NCBI GenBank assembly: GCA_963785735.1
Contig: CAWAWJ010000001.1
Coordinates: forward strand, 992,001 to 1,056,000
Reading direction: 5' to 3'
Origin: REEB95 sp963785735
GTDB taxonomy: Bacteria > Pseudomonadota > Alphaproteobacteria > ATCC43930 > CGMCC-115725
DNA: 64,000 bases
Made by a program: the position numbers and the translations under genes. The notes beneath the pieces were generated by a model. It searched no databases. It saw nothing but the letters and a program-made list of their open reading frames with translations, and was not told the origin of the DNA. This document shows positions 59,333 to 64,000 of the stretch, piece by piece. Positions within the stretch are counted from its first letter, which is position 1. Each line of letters begins with the position of its first letter.

Positions 59333-59743
59333 ATGAGAGACAATATTTTGATACCCCAAATAGCCGTGATCTTGATCATGGGGTTTGTCACCTACGTCGC
59401 GCTGCAGCTCGCGGCGATCGGGGTGGAAGCACCTTATCTTCTGTACTTGCTGGCGGTGGCGTTCTGCTACCTGGTCGGCAGCATCGCCACGGCAGTTTCG
59501 GCGGTGCTAATCGGCGGCGTGTCGACATGGTATTTCTTCATTCCGCCGGCATGGTCCTTCAATATACCGAGCCTAAAATACAACATCACCTTGCTGCTCT
59601 TCGTCAGCGTGGCAATTATCATGTGCGCCATAATCTACGATCTGAGCGGTCAGATCGAGGAACTGACCGAGGAAAACAAACAGCTAAGCGCCAAGTACAG
59701 ACAGGTGAGCGCCAGGGCCGGGCAAGACCCCGGCCAGCGGTAG
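59333..59743 (+). CDS. Stand-alone DUF4118 (KdpD-middle-like) membrane protein, 136 aa
   Basis: Four membrane helices (about 8-25, 34-49, 52-71 and 84-103) with the PPAWSFNIPSLKYNITLLL segment typical of the DUF4118 sensor domain of KdpD-like kinases. A coiled coil (QIEELTEENKQLSAKYRQVS) ends the protein at a point where a kinase would normally follow. No kinase is encoded. It may be a dominant sensor or scaffold, or a remnant. Codon choice is less GC-rich than its neighbours (AATTATCATG, AACAAACAGC), and 23-bp repeats flank it, so it may have been acquired. The ATG has GGAGGGAAAGG upstream. Confidence 0.8.
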   Translation: MRDNILIPQIAVILIMGFVTYVALQLAAIGVEAPYLLYLLAVAFCYLVGSIATAVSAVLIGGVSTWYFFIPPAWSFNIPSLKYNITLLLFVSVAIIMCAIIYDLSGQIEELTEENKQLSAKYRQVSARAGQDPGQR

Positions 59744-59759
59744 GGTTGGAGCAACGCGA

Positions 59760-59782
59760 CCTCGCCGCCGTTCTTGGTCTCG
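59760..59782 (+). repeat. Right copy of 23-bp direct repeat flanking the DUF4118 gene
   Basis: Identical to 59218-59240. It sits 17 bases after the DUF4118 stop. About 30 bases further right (59812-59841) begins a second repeat, which matches 58907-58936 in 28 of 30 bases, so this strip looks like a mosaic of sequence from the left side. Confidence 0.8.
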
Positions 59783-59811
59783 CCGACCTTGCGCAACAGG
59801 AAATCGCGGAA

Positions 59812-59841
59812 CACGGCGATCGAACACGCCGTCACGGCGAG
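59812..59841. repeat. Degenerate copy of a segment of the 58523-58960 gene
   Basis: 30 bases starting CACGGCGATCGAACAC match 58907-58936 with two differences. On the minus strand both encode LA(M/V)T(V/A)CSIAV. The copy is not part of a plausible gene. Together with the 23-bp repeat it marks 59744-59881 as rearranged. Confidence 0.65.
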
Positions 59842-59881
59842 ATTGGGGTCTGCGTGTCCATCCGCGTGCTGGAGACAACGC

Positions 59882-60694
59882 TCAGATGCGTCCGCTTTCG
59901 GCATAGGGCGCCTGAGCGAATGTGACGCCGGCGGCGCGGAGCCGCGCTTTGCCGCGGACGGTCAGATCGGTGATCATCGCGAACTGGTCGCGGCTGTCGA
60001 TCACATAGGCCTTGATCTTGTAGCGCGTGCCCCAAGGCGCTTCGGCGGCTACCACCGTCACCGACGTTTCCGGTTTCTTGTAGGAACTGGTCTCTCCGGT
60101 TTCGATCAGGGTTTGGCGCACGGCGGCGCCGTCGTGATTGGCATCGAGATAGAAATTCGTCACGCAAAGCAGACTTCGCTGGCCGCCGCTGGCGTTGAAT
60201 ATGCTGGCCGACCAGATCCGGGCGTGAGGGATGATGACCTCGGTGTCGTCGGCCGTGACGATATGCACCGCCCTGATGTCGATGGCCTTCACTTCGCCAT
60301 ATGCGCCGTCCACCTCGATCCAGTCGCCCGGCTGGTAGGTGTTCTCGAGGATGGTCACGACGCCCGCGATCATGCAGCTCGCGTAATCCTTGAGCGCGAA
60401 GGCGAGCGCCAGGCCCACGGTCGCGACCAGGGCCACGACGTTCTCGAAGCTGGGCTCGATCAGAATCGGAACGACGATGGCGATGCTGGTGATCCAGATC
60501 AACAGCCGGACGATGGGTGCCAGCCGCAGGATCACCAGGCGCCGGCGCGAAGGTGCGCTCTCGGCGGCATAGCGCACGATCCAGTGCACCGCCAGGATGA
60601 GCAGACGGGCGGCGACCAGAACGGCAAGCACGAGAAGAACGTGGGTCCAACTCAGCTCCCGCAGGAAACCCAGCTGTTGAGCGGGTTCATTCAT
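59882..60694 (-). CDS. Small mechanosensitive channel, MscS family
   Basis: 270-aa inner-membrane channel. Three helices cover about residues 15-110; the pore helix has LVATVGLALAFALKDYASCMIAGV, of which LALAFALKDY is the marker. The beta domain follows with QPGDWIEVDGAYGEVKAIDIRA and IIPHARIWS. It probably releases solutes at low osmolarity. The ATG at 60694 gives MNEPAQQ. It is divergent from the CsgG-like gene, with 216 bases between. Confidence 0.9.
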   Translation of the reverse strand: MNEPAQQLGFLRELSWTHVLLVLAVLVAARLLILAVHWIVRYAAESAPSRRRLVILRLAPIVRLLIWITSIAIVVPILIEPSFENVVALVATVGLALAFALKDYASCMIAGVVTILENTYQPGDWIEVDGAYGEVKAIDIRAVHIVTADDTEVIIPHARIWSASIFNASGGQRSLLCVTNFYLDANHDGAAVRQTLIETGETSSYKKPETSVTVVAAEAPWGTRYKIKAYVIDSRDQFAMITDLTVRGKARLRAAGVTFAQAPYAESGRI

Positions 60695-60910
60695 GGCATT
60701 GTCTCTATCTTCGCGCGGAATGGTTTTGGCGCTGGTGTCTCGGTCAAGGCGTCGCGAACCTTATTCCCTGTGCCCCGTTTCATGTCGATCTATTGGGATA
60801 TCGGGACGGTATCTGAAGATACCGCCGATCGGTCGCCGTCTCTCGAAAGAGCGCAAGATTATACGCCCGACATGTAGCGACTCTCGATCGTGCGCGGCAT
60901 CGTCTCGCGC

Positions 60911-61760
60911 ATGGAAACAAAACCCATCTTGCGAAAGTCATCGCGCGCGCCCGTCGCACTGGTTCTGGGCGCGCTGCTGCTCACCGCCTGCGCTGGCGCG
61001 GGCGACATGCCGCCCACCGACATCGGCGTCACGCCGATGGGCGGTTCCGCGGTCACCGACAACAACACGCCCTATTCGCGTTGTCTCGCCGGCCTGAAGA
61101 CGGCCGCCGGCGGCCGCCTGCCGCTCATCGCCGTGGGCGAGGTCGCGGACAAGACCGGCCAGATCAATTACAACGAGAACGGCCACGCGCTGAGCCAGGG
61201 CGTCTCCGAAATGACGATGAGCGCCCTGTTCAAGACCGGCAAGGCCGATCTGGTCGAGCGCTTCGATCTGCGCGTCACCAGCGCGTCGCTCCGCCTCCAG
61301 CGCGGCAGGCTGGCGTCGCAGAGCATCCCCAAGGCGGCGATCAAGCATCCCGATTTCATCGTTCTCGGCGCGCTGACCGAACTCAACTACAACATCCTGA
61401 GCGGCGGCGGCGGTCTCTGGGTGGCGGGCGGCGGCGGCGGCGCGCGCACGGTTGTGGTCAATGTCGCGCTCGATCTGCGTCTGGTCAAGGCGCCGACGCT
61501 TGAGGTCGCCTACGTCACCAGCCTGCAGAAACAGATTCGCGGATTTGAGGTCGAGGCCAACGTCTTCCGCTTCTTCGGCACGACCCTCGTGGAGTTCGAG
61601 GCGGGCATGACCCGCAACGAGCCGAATTCAGCTCGGTATCCGGTCCATCGTCGAGATGGCCGTCTATCAGTTGATGACCGACTACTTCGGCCTGCCCGAG
61701 GCGCCGGAATGCGCCCTCTCGGCCGGCCATTACAATCCCCAACCCAAGGAGAATCTCTGA
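60911..61760 (+). CDS. CsgG/HfaB-family outer membrane secretion lipoprotein, with one frameshift as sequenced
   Basis: CsgG-type nonameric secretion channel. The lipoprotein signal is RAPVALVLGALLLTACAGAG (lipobox LTAC). The domain runs from IAVGEVADKTGQINYNENGH to FGTTLVEFEAGMTRNEP. There the frame breaks at 61625: one extra A turns a normal IQLG into NSAR. In the other frame the family C-terminus follows (LGIRSIVEMAVYQLMTDYFG, then PEAPECALSAGHYNPQPKENL), ending TGA at 61760. That stop overlaps the next start (TGATG). The Caulobacter homologue HfaB exports holdfast anchors. Without correction the gene reads as a fusion to the next protein. The ATG at 60911 lacks a strong ribosome binding site; a GTG at 60890 is possible. 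Confidence 0.85.
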
Positions 61761-62623
61761 TGCGTAAGGTACCGATGATTTCGCGCGCGGCCATGGCGGC
61801 CATCGCGCTCGCCCTCGCCGTTCCGGCCGTTCCGGCCGTGGCGTTCGACAATACCGACTGGAACTGGACCAACACCCAGACCGACGACGCCTCGCGTACG
61901 GCCAAATCGTGGCTCTGGGCCTTCCCCGACGGCCAAACCACCGTCGAGGAGCACCAGACCAATTACGGCTCGGTCGGCGCCGATGCCAGCGTCGATACCC
62001 AGATCGGGACCGACCCCACGATGACCAGCCTGCCCGCGATCCAGGGCACCGCCGGCGCCTACGGCAACGTCCTGACCATCGACAGCGACGTGCCGATTTC
62101 GGCCGACGTGACCCAGACCAGCGCCGGCGCTTTCGATCCGGCGGCGGCCTCCGCGGCCGATCTGTCGGGCACCGTCGATACCGCGGTTGCCGGCGAAACC
62201 GCCTACGATCCGGCGGCGGATGCCCGCTCCGGCGCGTTGCTGCCGCACCAGACCACCGCGACCGCAACCGCCCTGGGCATCAACCAGTCGACCATCGACA
62301 TCGAGGCCCGCGCCATCAGCAATTCCTCCGCGATGACGCTGAATTCGGCCCCGGCCGGCGACGCCGCTCTCGGCGGCGACGGCGGCGCTACGCTCGACAG
62401 TGGCAACGCGGCGCTCTATCCGCGCTCGACCAATGCCCTGCTGAGCGCCGACGTAAACCAGTTCTCCTACGGCGACACCACCGCCACTGCGAACTCTACG
62501 CAGGTTCTGGAGAATATGGGCGCGCTCGGCGAGATGCCGCAACCGGTCAACAAGGTCGGCGCGACCGCGATCGGCAATTTGTCGACCTACGGCGTGCAGT
62601 TCAACGGGCCGACGACGCCGTAA
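61760..62623 (+). CDS. Exported repeat-like protein, candidate CsgG/HfaB cargo, 287 aa
   Basis: A signal peptide (MRKVPMISRAAMAAIALALA, ending AVAF) is followed by an acidic Ala/Thr/Asn/Gln-rich protein with few charged or aromatic residues. Imperfect motifs recur: TATALGINQSTIDIEARAIS, TTATANSTQVLENM and VGATAIGNLSTYGV, resembling the ATAxGNxxx patterns of HfaA/HfaD or curlin-like surface proteins. There are no cysteines. The ATG has a strong AAGGAG eight bases upstream and overlaps the CsgG-like stop. Surface display through the neighbouring channel is inferred. Confidence 0.7.
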   Translation: MRKVPMISRAAMAAIALALAVPAVPAVAFDNTDWNWTNTQTDDASRTAKSWLWAFPDGQTTVEEHQTNYGSVGADASVDTQIGTDPTMTSLPAIQGTAGAYGNVLTIDSDVPISADVTQTSAGAFDPAAASAADLSGTVDTAVAGETAYDPAADARSGALLPHQTTATATALGINQSTIDIEARAISNSSAMTLNSAPAGDAALGGDGGATLDSGNAALYPRSTNALLSADVNQFSYGDTTATANSTQVLENMGALGEMPQPVNKVGATAIGNLSTYGVQFNGPTTP

Positions 62624-62707
62624 GGCGGCGAAGGCGGGCGAAGCGCGCGGCGGAGACCCCCTTCCGCCGCGCGTCGTCTCCTCAAGCGGAGCAGAAAGTA
62701 TAAACCC

Positions 62708-63136
62708 ATGCATTATCTCAAATTCGCTCTCGGCGTCGGCATCGCCGCCGCCGTGGCCTTGGACGCGCTCATCGGCGCGCCCGTCCTGGCCAAGGACGTA
62801 CTCGGCTCCAAGCCGTGGGATTTCGAGCAGCGCGGCACCATCGCCGCGACCACCAAGGCGATGTCGATCTGGCGCACCGAGAATGCCGGCGGCGCGGCGA
62901 GCGGCGGCGGCGCGGGTGGCGCGGATTCGGGTCTTGGCGGTTCGGGCGGCGGCGGCGGAACCGCCATCGCCAATTACAGCGACATCGACATCATCTTCGG
63001 CGAAAATTCGCAGGGCCAGGTCATGATCAATACCGACCAGGACAGCACCGGGGATCAGACCAGCGAGACCGTCGGCGTCACCAATTACACCGACACGGTG
63101 AACATGAACGCGGGCGGCGCGCCGTCCGGGCCGTGA
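62708..63136 (+). CDS. Exported Gly-rich protein, candidate CsgG/HfaB cargo, 142 aa
   Basis: A signal peptide (MHYLKFALGVGIAAAVALDA, ending VLAK) is followed by a conserved-looking DFEQRGTIAATTKAMSIW segment and a Gly/Ala-rich linker (about residues 60-85). The C-terminal stretch IANYSDIDIIFGENSQGQVM then INTDQDSTGDQTSETVG is Asn/Asp/Gln/Thr-rich, like curli-type repeats. There are no cysteines. A weak ribosome binding site, GGAGCAGAAAG, precedes the ATG. It is the third gene of the candidate export cluster. Confidence 0.65.
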   Translation: MHYLKFALGVGIAAAVALDALIGAPVLAKDVLGSKPWDFEQRGTIAATTKAMSIWRTENAGGAASGGGAGGADSGLGGSGGGGGTAIANYSDIDIIFGENSQGQVMINTDQDSTGDQTSETVGVTNYTDTVNMNAGGAPSGP

Positions 63137-63247
63137 TGGATGGCCCGGGCCGGCCGCGCCTTCGTTAAGGTTAACGCGTCGCCGCGCAAAATCTTCACGA
63201 AAACTTATTCCTTTGGCGTTCTCCTGCGCGTCAAAGGAGATTTTCCC

Positions 63248-63937
63248 ATGTCCGATACCACGCGAAGCGCTCCGGTCCCGGCCGGCGCGCGCCGTTCCGG
63301 CGTGTTGCTGGTCTGCCCGTTTCAATTGCTGCGCGCGGCGATTGCCGGCTTGCTCCAGGACACGAAGTTCGAGGTTACGGCCGCGGTCGCGTCGCTGGAC
63401 GAAGCCGCCGAGATCGCGCGCGGCTCCGCATCGGTCGATCTTGTCCTCATCTGCGCCTGCGAGGCGGATGCGGACGAGTTCCAGTTCATCCGTACCCTGC
63501 GCAAGGCGCGGCCCGCCGCGCACGCCGTCATGCTGGCGATGCAATTCGAGGCGGATCATCTGGCCCAATGCCTCGATGCCGGCATCGACGGATTCCTGCT
63601 CGTCGATCTCTCGGTGGCCGCCTTCCACCATTCGCTCGAACTCGTCGCCGCGGGCGAAACGGTGTTTCCGACCCGGCTCGCCGCCGACATCATGAACGGC
63701 GGCATCGCCCGCGAGAGCGGTTCGGTCAAGACCGCGTCGGTGGCCGGGCGCGAGCGCGAATTGCTCGATTGTCTTGTTGCCGGCGAGAGCAACAAGGGCA
63801 TCGCCCGCCGCTTCGACCTGGCCGAGACCACGATCAAGATGCATCTGCGCCAGCTTTATCAGCGCATCGGCGTCACCAACCGCACCCAGGCCGCGATCTG
63901 GGCGCTCAGCAGCGCGGCCCGCGATCGGGCCGCATAA
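63248..63937 (+). CDS. LuxR/NarL-type regulator with a degenerate receiver domain
   Basis: 229-aa protein. The C-terminal LuxR helix-turn-helix is complete (RERELLDCLVAGESNKGIAR, then LAETTIKMHLRQLYQRIGVTNR). The N-terminal receiver fold (about 18-130) has lost its phosphorylation residues. The acidic pair is replaced by Cys-Pro (LLVCPFQLLR), the phospho-Asp position is Cys69 in DLVLICAC, and the conserved Lys is Val119 in GFLLVDLS. It should thus act without phosphorylation, like CsgD-type regulators. The ATG has AAAGGAG upstream. It follows the exported Gly-rich gene by 111 bases and is the natural candidate regulator of the CsgG cluster. Confidence 0.85.
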   Translation: MSDTTRSAPVPAGARRSGVLLVCPFQLLRAAIAGLLQDTKFEVTAAVASLDEAAEIARGSASVDLVLICACEADADEFQFIRTLRKARPAAHAVMLAMQFEADHLAQCLDAGIDGFLLVDLSVAAFHHSLELVAAGETVFPTRLAADIMNGGIARESGSVKTASVAGRERELLDCLVAGESNKGIARRFDLAETTIKMHLRQLYQRIGVTNRTQAAIWALSSAARDRAA

Positions 63938-64000
63938 GCATAATTCGATAGGGCGCAGAGACCGCCAGCCTCTTCACTGACCGGGTCTTGAAGCGGAGGT

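Noticed and set aside
61730..63844. A 704-codon open frame on the minus strand across the exported-protein genes
   Set aside because: Shadow of the plus-strand genes, which have signal peptides, ribosome binding sites and a complete LuxR domain. Arg/Gly/His-rich composition.

Overview
The window is a gene-dense, GC-rich chromosomal segment of an alphaproteobacterium. Support for this comes from the petABC cytochrome bc1 operon, the prs-rplY-pth-ychF operon, the uvrC-pgsA-molybdenum cofactor cluster, a phasin, an EnvZ/OmpR pair, HldD and DUF6111/DUF1285-type proteins. I cannot fix the order; a Rhodospirillales-like or Micropepsales-like lineage fits. I found no tRNA, rRNA, CRISPR array, insertion sequence or integrase.

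Layout: (1) 1-4704, minus strand: partial apt, a membrane protein, an FAD monooxygenase, a lipoprotein, then pssA-psd (phosphatidylethanolamine synthesis). (2) 4804-11497, minus: a tightly overlapped MoxR / DUF58 / BatA-like DUF4159 / VWA-GATase-like operon, probably an envelope or metallo-chaperone stress system. (3) 11537-15431, plus: DUF1285, Nudix CoA pyrophosphatase, DUF6111, CCA-adding enzyme, chromate transporter. (4) hemF and trmL on minus, then petABC, mtnP and mtnA on plus. The cytochrome b gene carries two compensating frameshifts. (5) 21720-30734, minus: dienelactone hydrolase, ychF-pth-rplY-prs, a lipoprotein, pgeF-midA-lgt and hldD. (6) 30789-33900, plus: ubiK, ybjN, proC, a TetR regulator, and a phasin with its own promoter and terminator. 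(7) 33972-48274: MBL hydrolase, EnvZ/OmpR/MarR, ilvE, moaE-moaD, moeA-mobB-pgsA-uvrC, an SDR, uvrB. (8) 47705-50580: a cobalamin riboswitch in front of a BtuB-like receptor and a small uncharacterised membrane protein. (9) 50709-55783, plus: aminotransferase, EctD-like dioxygenase, SAF-domain oxidoreductase, DUF1003 and msrP.

The last 8 kb (55.8-64 kb) is less canonical and holds the most interesting material. It has a 25-residue hydrophobic protein with its own Shine-Dalgarno and terminator, a glycine-zipper lipoprotein, and a three-gene operon of an exported seven-cysteine protein, a PqqD-like protein and an HprK-related kinase. It also has a stand-alone DUF4118 membrane protein bracketed by short direct repeats, an MscS channel, and a CsgG/HfaB-like secretion lipoprotein (frameshifted here). 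That gene is followed by two exported repeat-like proteins and a LuxR-type regulator whose receiver domain has lost its phosphorylation residues. I read the CsgG cluster as a candidate surface adhesin or amyloid export system, and the PqqD/HprK operon as a candidate protein or peptide phosphorylation system.

Three frameshift sites (two in petB, one in the CsgG gene) mean local sequence error should be excluded before biological conclusions are drawn. The window ends in a GGAGGT-like sequence that may be the ribosome binding site of the next gene.
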